The position numbers were made by a program, and so were the translations under genes. 64,000 bases of DNA, taken from assembly GCA_012295275.1 (NCBI GenBank), contig CM022671.1:10857237-10921236 (forward strand), given 5' to 3'. Source of the stretch: Chrysomallon squamiferum (lineage: Eukaryota > Mollusca > Gastropoda > Neomphalida > Peltospiridae). Every line of letters starts with the position of its first letter. Within the stretch, counting starts at the first letter, position 1. Below the pieces are notes generated by a model. The model made no database searches and was not told the origin of the DNA. It saw only the letters and a program-made list of their open reading frames with translations. Below, in pieces: positions 12,541 through 27,489 of the stretch.

Positions 12541-15500
12541 CGTTTATCCAAACGAAACCAGAACTATGTCGGATACTTTTGTCCAGCGTGCAGGCATCTA
12601 AGAAAAAAGAAAAAAAGAAGATAATTAAAAATCATAGAGAAATTTAAAAGAAATTTAGAAATTTCCCTAAATCAAATATTGTTGTGCTGGGTCTAGAAAT
12701 GTATAGAAATGCAATAATCCCGCTATTATTAATGACGTGGAATATATAAGTAAATCACTTAAAGTATATGCTATTACATGTACAGATATCTATGAATATC
12801 TTAATAATATATATCATATCGTGTTTGCAAATATTCTAGTGAAACAACCTAAATTAGACATTGCCACAAAATATACAGATAAATGAAGAAAACAAATAAA
12901 TAAAATATTATTATCTAGCGGAGAGAAAATTCAACGAAAGAATAAGATTCCGATGTTGTTATTCAGTTTGTAGAATCCATTGAAATATTCATCCTATATA
13001 ACATACAGTTAATATGGATAAGATAAACCGTCATTCAGCCAGTATATAGACAACAGAATAGAAATTGCTTAAATCAGAACCTATGAACTGTGTAGAGAAA
13101 TAAAATAAAATAAATAATAATAATAAACTAATTTTTATTTTGTTTAAACCTACGCAGACTAAATCAGATACTGTTATATGATGTGCAGTAAAAAGATAAT
13201 AATAATAAAAAAATAAAAAAATAAAATAAAAAACATAAACAAAGCAACAACAAAAACTAAAAAACAAACCAAACAAACCAAATTGTTATCAGTTACGATG
13301 TGGTTATCTAAGAAAACTTCCAAATTAGGTACTGTTATACAACGTGGAGAAAATTTATGAAGACGAGCTAAATCAGATATTACTATAAATGCGTAGATAA
13401 ATCAACAAAACAGCCTAAATGAGATACTGTTACCTATCGTAGATATAATCCATGGAACGGACCTGGAACAGATATTGTTATTCAGTTTGTAGATAATCCA
13501 ACAAAACAAATAAAATGTGGTTAGTATACAGATGAACCTAGAAAACAAACTAAATCAGTACGTTGCTAGTCTATGAAAACAACCTGCTGGATATTAGCAG
13601 CTTTGTAGACAAACAAAGTAAATGAGACACTGTTATCTGATATGAAGATAACCATCCAATGAAATGAAACCATTCAAAGAAACTTGTCAAACTAAATTAC
13701 AAAAGTTAATATTGTGTAGATATTCAAAATAACCTAAACCAGTGTCATCTGATGTATAGAGATATTCGAACAAAGAACCTGAATGATATCCAGTTTACAT
13801 TTGTAGGTAATTTAACAAAACAGTCATCCTAAATTAGATAAAATGATGTAGTTTGTAGGTAATCAAACAAGCAACAGATAGTTACTGAATTTTGTACATA
13901 ATTATACAAAAAACAAAAAAATAAATAAATAAAGTCTAAACAAAATATCCTAATTTAGATATTTTTATCCAGTGTCAAGGTGATCCAGCACACCAGCCTT
14001 AATCAGCTAGTCATATCAATATTTAGATAATCGAATGAAGTAAATGAATGAGATACTTTTATCCAGTATTTAGACTTGAAAACAATTTTAAATAGTTAGA
14101 TATAGTGTTTGTATGATTGTGGATAATTACCTGAATCAGATACTGACATCGAGTGTAAATCACTCAGAACAGTCAACCCAATGCTGTGAAGTTTGTAAAT
14201 AATCTCACTAAATAACCCGAGATACTGTTACAACATTAGATACTCTAACAAAATTATTATATTAAACCAAATACTGTTTCCTTGCCTAGCACATAGGTAA
14301 TACAAGACAACAGTATTAAACAGATAATGCCACCCAGGCTGTAAATAATCCAAGAAAATGATCTGGTTGAGTAGATCTGTTATCCAACAAATTATACTGA
14401 ATCAGTTACTGTTATACAATGATAATTATGATGATGACGATGATAATAATAATAACAATAAGAAGAACAACAAGAACAAACAGACAAACAAAAACCAATC
14501 TAAATGAGAAAGTTTTATCCATTGTGTAGTGGAAAAGAAACAAAACTGCTGGAATCAGATACTGTTATGCAATGTTTAGATAATCCAACAAAAGTCCCTG
14601 AATTAGATAATCTATGAAAGCAAATGAAATTAATTATTGCTATGAAAGAATGTAGAAAAACCAACAAAACAACCTTAATCAGATAATGTTATATAGCGTG
14701 GTTAATCTATGAAAACAACCTGATTACGATACTGTTACCAACTATGCTATTAATCTTAAGAAAAACAAAAACAAAACAAGAAAACCTAAATCACATACTG
14801 TTTTCACTGGCGTATAATATCTAAGAAAACAACCTAAATTACCCATGCCTGTCAGGTGTGTACATATCTAATGAAACAATTAAAGTAAATCAGATAATTC
14901 TGTGAAATGTGTACATGAACTAACAAAACAATATGAATGAGATCCTGTTACCAGCCTAAATCACCTATTGCTATCATTGCGGACATAATATTATGTACCA
15001 GTCAACCTAAATCTATGAAGTGTGAAAATAAACAACAACAATAAAAATTAATTAATTAATGATAAAATTGTGATTAATATGAATGAAATGAAATGAAACA
15101 ACTAGATACCATGTGATTAATATGGATGTAGACAAACCAGCATAACAACCTAAATGTGATATTGTTATCCACGATATGGATATTCCAACACAAGATCCTG
15201 AATCAGATAGTTATCAGTGTGTAGATAATCTGCCTAAACAACCTGAATCAGACACTGTTATCCGTACTGTGTATTATGTAAGAAAGCAACCTAAATTGCT
15301 CATTCTTAACAAAATCAGATATTTCTATGACGTATGTAGATAAAGGAATGAGATTTTTATAATCCAGTGTATAGATAATCCATGGGAAGACCTTGATCAG
15401 ATATTTATATGTAGATAATCCACTGAAACAATGGGTATAAATATTATAGTTATTATTGTAGATAAACCAACAAAACAACTTGTTATCCATTCTGTGAGTA

Positions 15501-16600
15501 GATAATGTAGGAAAACGTATTGCTAACACATTTGTACATAATCTAATCTAATCCAATCAACCTAAATACGATACTGAAGTGTATAGATAAACCAGGAAAA
15601 CAGTGTAAATAAGATATTATTATCTAGTGTGGAGAAAATCCAAAAAAAACAGCTTACTTAAACCGTACCTCGCTCCGAGACGAGTAAATAAATCAGCAGT
15701 CCGAGTGAGATACCACTACAACAAAGTTATCTAACAAAATGATGAACTTAAATCATTTAATATTAGCCAGTATAGAGACAATCTAAGAAAACAACATGAA
15801 ACCAATATTATCCACTTTATAGATAATCCAAGAAAATAGCCCGAATCAGATACTATTGTCCCACGTGTAGATAATATAATAAAATACCCTAATTCAGAGA
15901 TTGTTGGTAAGTTTGCAGAAAATCTTACGAAACCAACCAAATCAGATATTGTTATCCAACATGTGGAAAAAGCAACAAAACAACCTAAATAACACATTAA
16001 TATAAGAGATAATTTAGTGGTACCACCTGAATCAGATACTGTTATCCAGTTTGTAGATAATCCAGTGAAATCAGATATTGCTACTAAAACTGTTATCCAG
16101 TGTATAGATATTCCAAGAAAAGAATTCAAATCATGTACAGTGTATGGCTGTGGATTTGGATACTCTTGCTAAGTGTGTAGATAATGCAACAAAGCAATAG
16201 ATAATTACTGAATGTATACATAACCCAACACATACATCCTGGTGCTGTTTAAAAATGTTAGATAATCAATGAAAACAACCCAAATTAGATACTGGTATCA
16301 AATGTATAGAAAGTTGAACAAAATAACACGAAACTAATACTGCTATCCCGTGTGCAGATAAACAAATAATAAAACCTCAATGCGCTGTTATACATAGTGT
16401 AGATAATGCAAGAAAAGAATCTAAATGCGATATTCCATATGTGGGTAATCCAACAGACTCTCCTAATTCAGATATCGTTATCAACTGTGCAGATAATTCA
16501 ACAAAAGAACCTGAACCAGATGCTGTGTGTCAAGACCTATAATATTCAGTATGTAGATAATGTATAAAAACAATCTGAATAGGACAGTTTTAAAAAAATA
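12541..16600 (+). repeat. Degenerate 48-bp satellite, block 2
   Basis: Same family and orientation as the block ending near 10.74 kb. The clearest units are at 15.1-16.5 kb, where GTAGATAATCCA, AACAACCTGAATCAGATACT and GTTATCCAGT recur. A minus-strand open frame of 132 codons at 15731-16129 repeats a 16-residue theme (for example GLSTNWITVSDSG), which is simply the translated 48-bp unit. Confidence 0.8.
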
Positions 16601-17574
<974 letters not shown>

Positions 17575-18221
17575 ATGTGTACTGCCATCCTGTTGACATT
17601 TATTTCCACTCAAAGGTGTCTGACTTCCATATTCCTGGAATGTGTTTTTACTGGAGTTTTTACTGCCGTGTTTCTGGCTTCTGTTTGGATTGATGGGAAT
17701 ACTGACTTCTTCCTCTCTACTTTTACCATTAACGGCTATCCTGCCTTGATCCTGCCTTCTTTTTCCATTGACAAATTTACTGCCGTGTTCCTGGCTTCCG
17801 TTTCATTTAATGGCTACCGTGCGGTGATCCTGCTTTCTCTTTTCATTGAAGTCTATACTGCCGTGTTCCTTCTTTCTTCTTCCATAGAGAACTATACTAC
17901 CGTACTCCTGTCTTTTATTGTTATTGATGGCTATACTGCTGTTCTTCTGGCTGTTACCACTGATAGTTACACTGCCATGTTCAGGACTTCTTTTTTCATT
18001 GATCGCTATACTTCTGTGTTCCTGGTTTCCGTTTCCATTAATGGCTACCGTACAGTGTTCCAGCCTTTTGTTTTCATTCAAGTCTATACTGGCTTTTATT
18101 TCTGTTGACGGCTATACTGCCGTGTTCTTGACATCTGTTTCCATTCACGGTTATAAAGCTATTTTTCTGTACTTCTGTTTCCAGTGATGGTTACACTGCA
18201 ATGCTCCTGGCTTCTGTTGTT

Positions 18222-21200
18222 ATTGATAGCAATACTTCCATGTTCCTACCTTCTGTTCTTAATGATGGCTATATTCCCATCTTCTTGTCTTCTGTTGTTA
18301 TTGATGGCTATTTTCCCTTGTTTCTGTTTTCTGTTTTCATTGATGACTGCCTTGCTCCTCTCTTCTGTTGTTGTTGATGACTATACTCCCATGTTCTTGG
18401 ATTCTGTTGTAATTGACGGCCATACTGCCGTCTTCTTGGCTTCGTTTTCCATTGATGGCTACACTACCGTCATCCTGGCTTCTCTTTTTTCATTCGTGGC
18501 TATACTGACGTGGTCCTGGCTTTTCCTTCTATTGATGACAATACCACCGTCTTCTTCGCTTCTTTTTTCCTTGATGGCTATACTACCGTCATCCTGGGTT
18601 CTCTTTTTCCATTAACGACTATACTGACGTGTTCCTGGCTTTTCCTTCTATTGATGACAATATTATCGTGTTCTTGGCTTCGTTTTCCATTGATGGCTAT
18701 ACTACCGTCATCCTGGCTTCTCTTTTTTCATTCGAGGCTATAGTGACGTGTCCCTATCTTCTGTTGTTATCGATGACAATACTGCAATCTCACCGTCTTC
18801 TGTTGTTTGGCCATACTGCCATGTTCCAGACTTCTTTTTCCATAGATGGATATACTGCCCTGATCCTGGTTTCAGGTTTCACTGATGGCTGCCGTGTTCC
18901 TGAATTTTTTTTTTATTGATGGCTATACTGTAGTGTTTCCGGGTTTTACTTCTATTGCTGCCTATACTGCCGAGATCCTGTCTTCTGTTGTTATTGATTG
19001 CTATACTGCCGAGATCCTGTTTTCTGTTGTTATTGATGCCTATACTGACGAGTTCCTGTCTTCTGTTGCTATTGATTGCTATACTGCCGAGTTCCTGTCT
19101 TCTGTTGTTATTGATTGCTATACTGACGAGTTCCTGTCTTCTGTTGCTATTGATGCCTATACTGCCGAGTTCCTGTTTGTTGTTATTGTTATTTCATTCA
19201 CATCAGCCGTGTTCCTGGCTTCTGTTGTTGTTGATGGCTATACAACCGTGTTACCGGCTTTTGTTTCTATTGATGGCTATACTGCCTTGTCCCTGGCTTT
19301 TATTGTTATTGTTGGTTCTGCTGCCGTGTTCATGGCTTCTGTTTTCTTTGAAGCCTATACTGACCTTTTCCTGGCTTCTGTTATTACTGTTGGCCATATT
19401 GCCGTTTTCCTGGCTTCTGTTTTTATTGATGGCTATACTGCCGTGCTATTGACTTCTGTTGTTATTCATGACTATACAGGTGTATTCCTGTCTTCTGTTG
19501 CTATTGATAGCTATACTACCCTGTTTTTGTGTTCTGTTTTCATTGATGTCTACCGAGTTCTTGACTTCTGTTGTTATTGATGGCTTTACTGCCGTGTTCA
19601 TGACTTCTGTTGTTATTGATGCTATACTGATGTGTTCTTGGATTCTGTTGCTATTGATGGCTACACTGCCGTGTTTCGACTGATGACTATCATGCCATGT
19701 TTCTTTCTCACGATGGCTATACTGCCGTGTTCCTGGCTTTTGTTTCTATTCAAGGCTAAACCTCCGTGTTCCTGGATTCTATTGTTGATGGCTACACTGC
19801 CGTATTTCTGGCTTTTGCTTCTATTCATGGCTATACCGCCTTGTTCCTCGCTTCTGTTTTCTTTGATAGCTATACTGGCATGTTCCTCTCTTTTGTTTCG
19901 ATTGGTGACTATACTACCATTTTCCTAACTTCTGCTCTTACTAATGGCCATACTGCAGTGTTATTGACATCTGTTTCCATTCACGGTTATACAGCGATTT
20001 TTCTGTACTTCTGTTTCCAGTGATGGTTACACTGCCACGTTCCTGGCTTCTGTTGTTATTGATAGCAATACTTCCATGTTCATGCCTTCTGTTCATAATG
20101 AGGACTATCTTCCCATGTTCCTGTCTTCTGTAGTTATTGATTGGTATATTCCCATGTTCCTGTCTTCTCTGGTTATTGATAGCTCTATTCACTTGATTCT
20201 GTTTTCAGTTTTCATTGATGACTGCCTTGTTCCTCTCTTCTGTTGTTATTGATGACTATACTCCCATGTTCTTGAATTCTGTTGTTATTGATGGCCATAC
20301 TGCCGTCTTCTTGGCTTCTTTTTCCATTGATGGCTATACTACAGTCATCCTGACTTCTCTTTTTCATTCGGGGCTATACTGACGTGTTCCTGGCTTTTCC
20401 TTCTATTGATGGCTATACTACCGTGTTCTTGGCTTCTTTTTCCATTGATGGCTATACTACTGTCATCCTGGCTTCTCTTTTTCCATTAACGACTATACTG
20501 TCGTGTTCCTGGCTTTTCCTTCTATTGATGGCTATACTACCGTGTTCTTGGCTTCTTTTTCCATTGATGGCTATACTACTGTCATCCTGGCTTCTCTTTT
20601 TCCATTAACGACTATACTGTCGTGTTCCTGGCTTTTCCTTCTATTGATGGCTATACTACCGTGTTCTTGGCTTCTTTTTCCATTGATGGCTATACTACTG
20701 TCATCCTGGCTTCTCTTTTTTCATTAACGACTATACTGACGTGTTCCTACCTTTTCCTTCTATTGACGGCTATACCACCGTGTTCTTGACATCTGTTTCC
20801 ATTCACGGTTATACTGCCATTTTTCTGTACTTCTCTTTCCAGTGATGGTTACACTGACATGTTCCTCCTGCCTTCTGTTCTTAATGATGGGCGGCTATGT
20901 TCCCATCTTCGTGGCTTCGTTTTCCATTGATGGCTATACTACCGTCATCCTGGCTTCTCTTTTTTCATTCGTGGCTATACTGAAATGTTACTGGCTTTTC
21001 CTTCTACTGATGACTATACAACAGTGTTCTTGGCTTCTTTTTCCATTGATGGCTATACTACCGTCATCCTGGCTTCTCTTTTTTCATTCGTGGCTCTACT
21101 GACGTGTTCCTGGATTTTCCTTCTATTGATGACTATACAACAGTTTTCTTGCCTTCTCCTTCTATTGATGGATATACTATCGTGTTCTTGCCTTCTTTTT

Positions 21201-21760
21201 CCATTGATGGCTATACTGTCGTCATCCTGGCTTCTCTTTTCTCATTCGTGGCTATACTGACGTGTTCCTGGCTTTTCGTTCTAGAGATGCTATACTACCG
21301 TGTTCTTGGCTTCTTTCTCCATTCATGGCTATACTACCGTCGTCCTGACTTCTCTTTTTCCATTAACGACTATACTGACCTGTTCCTGGCTTTTCCTTCT
21401 ATTGATGGCTATACTACCGAGTTCCTGGCTTCTTTTTCCATTGATAGCTATACTACCGTCATCCTGGCTACTCTTTTTCCAATAACGTCTATAATGACGT
21501 GTTCCTGGCTTTTCCTTTTATTGATGGCTATACATTGCTATATTCCCATGTTCCTGTCTTCTCTGGTTATTGGTGGCTATATTCCCTTGTTTCTGGCTAT
21601 ATTACAGTGATCCTGGCTTCTCTTTTTTCATTCGTGGCTATACTGACGTGTTCCTGCCTTTTCCTATTATTGATGGCTACACTACCGTGTTCTTGGCTTC
21701 TTTTTCCATTTACGGCTATAGTACCGTCATCCTGGCTTCTGTTTTTCCATTAACGACCAT
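18222..21760 (+). repeat. About 4.8-kb super-repeat, first copy
   Basis: The order of variant units here is repeated about 4,814-4,818 bp later (23040-26580). Matched landmarks are: GATAGCAATACTTCCATGTT at 18225 and 23043; the reading MFLDFPSIDDYTTVFL at 21104 and 25918; and the reading beginning at 21499 and 26315. Small indels and a few block differences separate the copies. A sub-segment of this copy (about 18.83-19.62 kb) also occurs a third time at about 22.26-23.04 kb. Confidence 0.85.
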
Positions 21761-23039
21761 AGTGTCGTGTTTATCTTTTCTGTTGTTATCGATGACCACT
21801 ACCGTGTTCTTGCCGTCTTCTGTTGTTTCCATTGATGGTTATACCATGTCATCCATGGACTACTTCTTTTTTTCCATACTGCCGTGGTCCTGGCTTTTCC
21901 TTTTTATTGATGACAATACCACCGTTTTTCTTCTGCTTATTTTCCTTTTGATGGCTAGATACTACCGCCGTGTTCTGGGTTCTCTTTTTTCCATTAACGA
22001 CTATACTGACGTGTTCCTGGCTTTTCCTTCTATTGATGACAATATTATCGTGTTCTTGTTTCGTTTTCCATTGATGGCTATACTACCGTCATCCTGGCTT
22101 TCTTTTTTCATTCGATGGCTATAGTGACGTGTCCCTATCTTCTGTTGTTATCGATGACAATACTGCAAGTTCACTGTCTTGTTGTTGTTTGCCCATACTG
22201 CCATGTTCCTGTCTTCTTTTTCCATTGATGGATATACTGCCCTGATCCTGGTTTCAGGTTTCACTGATTGCTGCCTATGTTCCCGAATTTTTCTTCCATT
22301 ATTATTGCTATACTGTAGTGTTTCCGGGTTTCCATTGTTATTGATGCCTATACTGCCGAGTTCCTGTCTTCTGTTGTTATTGATGCCTATACTGCCGAGT
22401 TCCTGTCTTCTGTTGTTATTGATGCCTATACTGCCGAGTTCCTGTCTTCTGTTGTTATTGATGCCTATACTGCCGAGTTCCTGTCTTCTGTTGCTGTTGA
22501 TGCCTATACTGCCGAGTTCCTGTCTTCTGTTGTTATTGATTGCTATACTGCCGAGTTCCTGTCTTCTGTTGCCATTGCTGCCTATACTGCCGAGTTCCTG
22601 TTTGTTGTTATTGTTATTTCATTCACATCAGCCGAGTTCCTGGCTTCTGTTGTTGTTGATGCCTATACAGCCGTGTTACCGGCTTTTGTTTCTATTGATG
22701 GCTATACTGCCTTGTCCCTGGCTTTTATTGTTATTGTTGGTTCTGCTGCCGTGTTCATGGCTTCTGTTTTCTTTGAAGCCTATACTGACCTTTTCCTGGC
22801 TTCTGTTATTACTGTTGGCCATATTGCCGTTTTCCTGGCTTCTGTTTTTATTGATGGCTATACTGCCGTGCTATTGACTTCTGTTGTTATTCATGACTAT
22901 ACAGGTGTATTCCTGTCTTCTGTTGCTATTGATAGCTATACTACCCTGTTTTTGTGTTCTGTTTTCATTGATGTCTACCGAGTTCTTGACTTCTGTTGTT
23001 ATTGATGGCTTTACTGCCGTGTTCATGACTTCTGTTGTT

Positions 23040-26000
23040 ATTGATAGCAATACTTCCATGTTCCTACCTTCTGTTCTTAATGATGGCTATATTCCCATCT
23101 TCTTGTCTTCTGTTGTTATTGATGGCTATTTTCCCTTGTTTCTGTTTTCTGTTTTCATTGATGACTGCCTTGCTCCTCTCTTCTGTTGTTGTTGATGACT
23201 ATACTCCCATGTTCTTGGATTCTGTTGTAATTGACGGCCATACTGCCGTCTTCTTTCTTTGTTTTCCATTGATGGCTACACTACCGTCATCCCTTCTCTT
23301 TTTTCATTTGGCTATACTGACGTGGTCCTGGCTTTTCCTTCTATTGATGACAATACCACCGTCTTCTTCGCTTCTTTTTCCTTTGATGGCTATACTACCG
23401 TCATCCTGGGTTCTCTTTTTCCATTAACGACTATACTGACGTGTTCCTGGCTTTTCCTTCTATTGATGACAATATTATCGTGTTCTTGGCTTCGTTTTCC
23501 ATTGATGGCTATACTACGTCATCCTGGCTTCTCTTTTTTCATTCGAGGCTATAGTGACGTGTCCCTATCTTCTGTTGTTATCGATGACAATACTGCAATC
23601 TCACCGTCTTCTGTTGTTTGGCCATACTGTTGTTCCAGACTTCTTTTTCCATAGATGGATATACTGCCCTGATCCTGGTTTCAGGTTTCACTGATGGCTG
23701 CCGTGTTCCTGAATTTTTTTTTTATTGATGGCTATACTGTAGTGTTTCCGGGTTTTACTTCTATTGCTGCCTATACTGCCGAGATCCTGTCTTCTGTTGT
23801 TATTGATTGCTATACTGCCGAGATCCTGTCTTCTGTTGTTATTGATGCCTATACTGACGAGTTCCTGTCTTCTGTTGCTATTGATTGCTATACTGCCGAG
23901 TTCCTGTCTTCTGTTGTTATTGATTGCTATACTGACGTGTTCCTGTCTTCTGTTGTTATTGATGCCTATACTGCCGAGTTCCTGTTTTTATTTATTGATT
24001 ATTTCATCACATCAGCCGTGTTCCTGTCTTTGTTGTTGTTGATGGTTATACAGCCATGTTACCGGCTTTTGTTTCTATTGATGGCTATACTGCCTTGTCC
24101 CTGGCTTTTTTATTGTTATTGTTGGTTCTGCTGCCGTGTTCATGGTTTCTGTTTTTTTTTCCATTCTATACTGACCTTTTCCTGGCTTCTGTTATTACTG
24201 TTGGCCATATTGCCGTTTTCCTGGCTTCTTGTTTTTATTGATGGCTATACTACCTGCCGTCCCTATTTTTTCTGTTGTTATTCATGACTATACTGGTGTA
24301 TTCCTGTCTTCTTTTGCTATTGATCGGCTATACTACCTTGTTTTTGTGTTCTGTTTTCATTGATGTCTACCGAGTTCTTGACTTTGTTGTTATTGATGGT
24401 TAAACCTGCCGTGTTCATGACTTCTGTTGTTATTGATGCTATACTGATGTGTTCTTGGATTTTTTTTTCTATTGATGGCTATACCGCCGTGTTTCGACTG
24501 ATGACTATCATGCCATGTTTTTTCACGATGGCTATACTGCCGTGTTCCTGGCTTTTGTTTCTATTTGCTGACCAAACCCACCGTGTTCTGGCTTCTTTCC
24601 ATTGATGGCTACACTGCCGTATTTCTGGCTTTTTTTTCTATTCATGGCTATACCGCCTTGTTCCTCGCTTCTGTTTTCTTTGATAGCTATACTGGCATGT
24701 TCCTCTCTTTTGTTTCGATTGGTGACTATACTACCATTTTCCTGACTTGTTCGCTTACTGATGGTCATACTGCAGTGTTATTGACATCTGTTTCCATTCA
24801 CGGTTATACAGCGATTTTTCTGTACTTCTGTTTCCAGTGATGGTTACACTGCCATGTTCCTGACTTCTGTTGTTATTGATAGCAATACTTCCATGTTCAT
24901 GCCTTCTGTTCATAATGAGGACTATCTTCCCATGTTCCTGTCTTCTGTAGTTATTGATTGGTATATTCCCATGTTCCTGTCTTCTCTGGTTATTGATAGC
25001 TCTATTCACTTGATTCTGTTTTCAGTTTTCATTGATGACTGCCTTGTTCCTCTCTTCTGTTGTTATTGATGACTATACTCCCATGTTCTTGAATTCTGTT
25101 GTTATTGATGGCCATACTGCCGTCTTCTTGGCTTCTTTTTCCATTGATGGCTATACTACGGTCATCCTGACTTCTCTTTTTTCATTCGTCGCTATACTGA
25201 CGTGTTCCTGCCTTTTCCTTCTATTGATGACCATACTACCGTGTTCTTGGCTTCTTTTTCCATTGATGGCTATACTACCGTCGTCCTGGCTTCTCTTTTT
25301 TCATTCGGGGCTATACTGACGTGTTCCTGGCTTTTCCTTCTATTGATGGCTATACTACCGTGTTCTTGGCTTCTTTTTCCATTGATGGCTATACTACTGT
25401 CATCCTGGCTTCTCTTTTTCCATTAACGACTATACTGTCGTGTTCCTGGCTTTTCCTTCTATTGATGGCTATACTACCGTGTTCTTGGCTTCTTTTTCCA
25501 TTGATGGCTATACTACTGTCATCCTGGCTTCTCTTTTTTCATTAACGACTATACTGACGTGTTCCTACCTTTTCGTTCTATTGACGGCTATACTACCGTG
25601 TTCTTGACATCTGTTTCCATTCACGGTTATACTGCCATTTTTCTGTACTTCTCTTTCCAGTGATGGTTACACTGACATGTTCCTGCCTTCTGTTCTTAAT
25701 GATGGCGGCTATGTTCCCATCTTCGTGGCTTCGTTTTCCATTGATGGCTATACTACCGTCATCCTGGCTTCTCTTTTTTCATTCGTGGCTATACTGAAAT
25801 GTTCCTGGCTTTTCCTTCTACTGATGACCATAATACCGTGTTCTTAGCTCCTTTTTCCATTGATGGCTATACTACCGTCATCCTGGCTTCTCTTTTTTCA
25901 TTCGTGGCTCTACTGACGTGTTCCTGGATTTTCCTTCTATTGATGACTATACAACAGTGTTCTTGGCTTCTCCTTCTATTGATGGATATACTATCGTGTT

Positions 26001-26580
26001 CTTGCCTTCTTTTTCCATTGATGGCTATACTGTCGTCATCCTGGCTTCTCTTTTCTCATTCGTGGCTATACTGACGTGTTCCTGGCTTTTCGTTCTAGAG
26101 ATGCTATACTACCGTGTTCTTGGCTTCTTTTTCTCCATTCATGGCTATACTACCGTCGTCCTGACTTCTCTTTTTCCATTAACGACTATACTGACCTGTT
26201 CCTGGCTTTTCCTTCTATTGATGGCTATACTACCGAGTTCCTGGCTTCTTTTTCCATTGATAGCTATACTACCGTCATCCTGGCTACTCTTTTTCCAATA
26301 ACGTCTATAATGACGTGTTCCTGGTTTTTCCTTTTATTGATGGCTATACATTGCTATATTCCCATGTTCCTGTCTTCTCTGGTTATTGGTGGCTATATTC
26401 CCTTGTTTCTGGCTATACTACAGTGATCCTGGCTTCTCTTTTTTCATTCGTGGCTATACTGACGTGTTCCTGCCTTTTCCTATTATTGATGGCAATACTA
26501 CCGTGTTCTTGGCTTCTTTTTCCATTGATGGCTATACTACTGTCATCCTGGCTTCTCTTTTTCCATTAACGACTATACTG
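23040..26580 (+). repeat. About 4.8-kb super-repeat, second copy
   Basis: Colinear with 18222-21760. It differs by scattered small insertions and deletions that change the reading frame of individual units. This indicates either drift after duplication or consensus errors in assembling a hard repeat. Confidence 0.85.
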
Positions 26581-27300
26581 TCGTGTTCCTGGCTTTTCCT
26601 TCTATTGATGGCTACACTACCGTGTTCTTGGCTTCTTTTTCCATTGATGGCTATACTACCGTCACCCTGGCTTCTCTTCTTCCATTAACGACTATACAGA
26701 CGTGTTCCTGGCTTTTCCTTCCATTGATGGCTATACTACCGTGTTCTTGGCTTCTTTTTCCACTGATGGCTATACTACCGTCATCCTGGCTTCTCTTTCT
26801 TCATTCTTTGCTATACTGACGTGTTCCTGGCTTTTCCTTCTATTCATGGCTGTACTACCGTTTTCTTCGCTTGTTTTTCCATTGATGGCTATACTACGGT
26901 CATCCTGGCTTCTCTTTCTTCATTCCTGCCTATACCGATGTGTTCCTGGCTTTTCCTTCTATTGATGGCAATACTACCGTGTTCTTGGCTTCTTTTTCCA
27001 TTGATGGCTATACTACAGTCATCCTGGCTTCTCTTTTTTCATTCGTCGCTATATTGACGTGTTCCTGCCTTTTCCTATTATTGATGGCTACACTACCGTG
27101 TTCTTGGCTTCTTTTTCCATTGATGGCTATACTACCGTCATCCTGGCTTCTCTTCTTCCATTAACGACTATACAGACGTGTTCCTGGCTTTTCTTTCTAT
27201 TGATGGCTATACTACCGTGTTCTTGGCTTCTTTTTCCATTGATGTCTATACTACCGTCATCCTGGCTTCTCTCTTTTCATTTGTGGCTATACTGACGTGT
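26464..27300 (+). repeat. 119-bp higher-order repeat (three 39-mers plus 2 bp)
   Basis: Near-identical readings of the theme MFLAFPSIDGYTTVFLASFS begin at 26583, 26702, 26821, 26940, 27059 and 27178, with a related start at 27297. Each step is exactly 119 bp. The same 119-bp step is seen at 20384/20503 and 25202/25321. As 119 is not divisible by three, each repeat ends the current frame and begins the next. Confidence 0.85.
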
Positions 27301-27489
27301 TCCTCTCTTCTGTTTTCTTTGATAGCTATACTGTCATGTTCCTCTCTTTTGTTTCGATTGGTGACTATACTACCATTTTCCTGATTTCTGTTCTTACTGA
27401 TCGCCATACTGCAGTTTTCTTGACATCTGTTTCCATTCACGGTTGTACAGCCGTTTTTCTGTACTTCCGTTTCCAGCGATGGTAACACT

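Noticed and set aside
15731-16129. 132-codon periodic minus-strand frame as a gene
   Set aside because: Its 16-residue period equals the 48-bp satellite unit, and the array is otherwise riddled with stops and indels.
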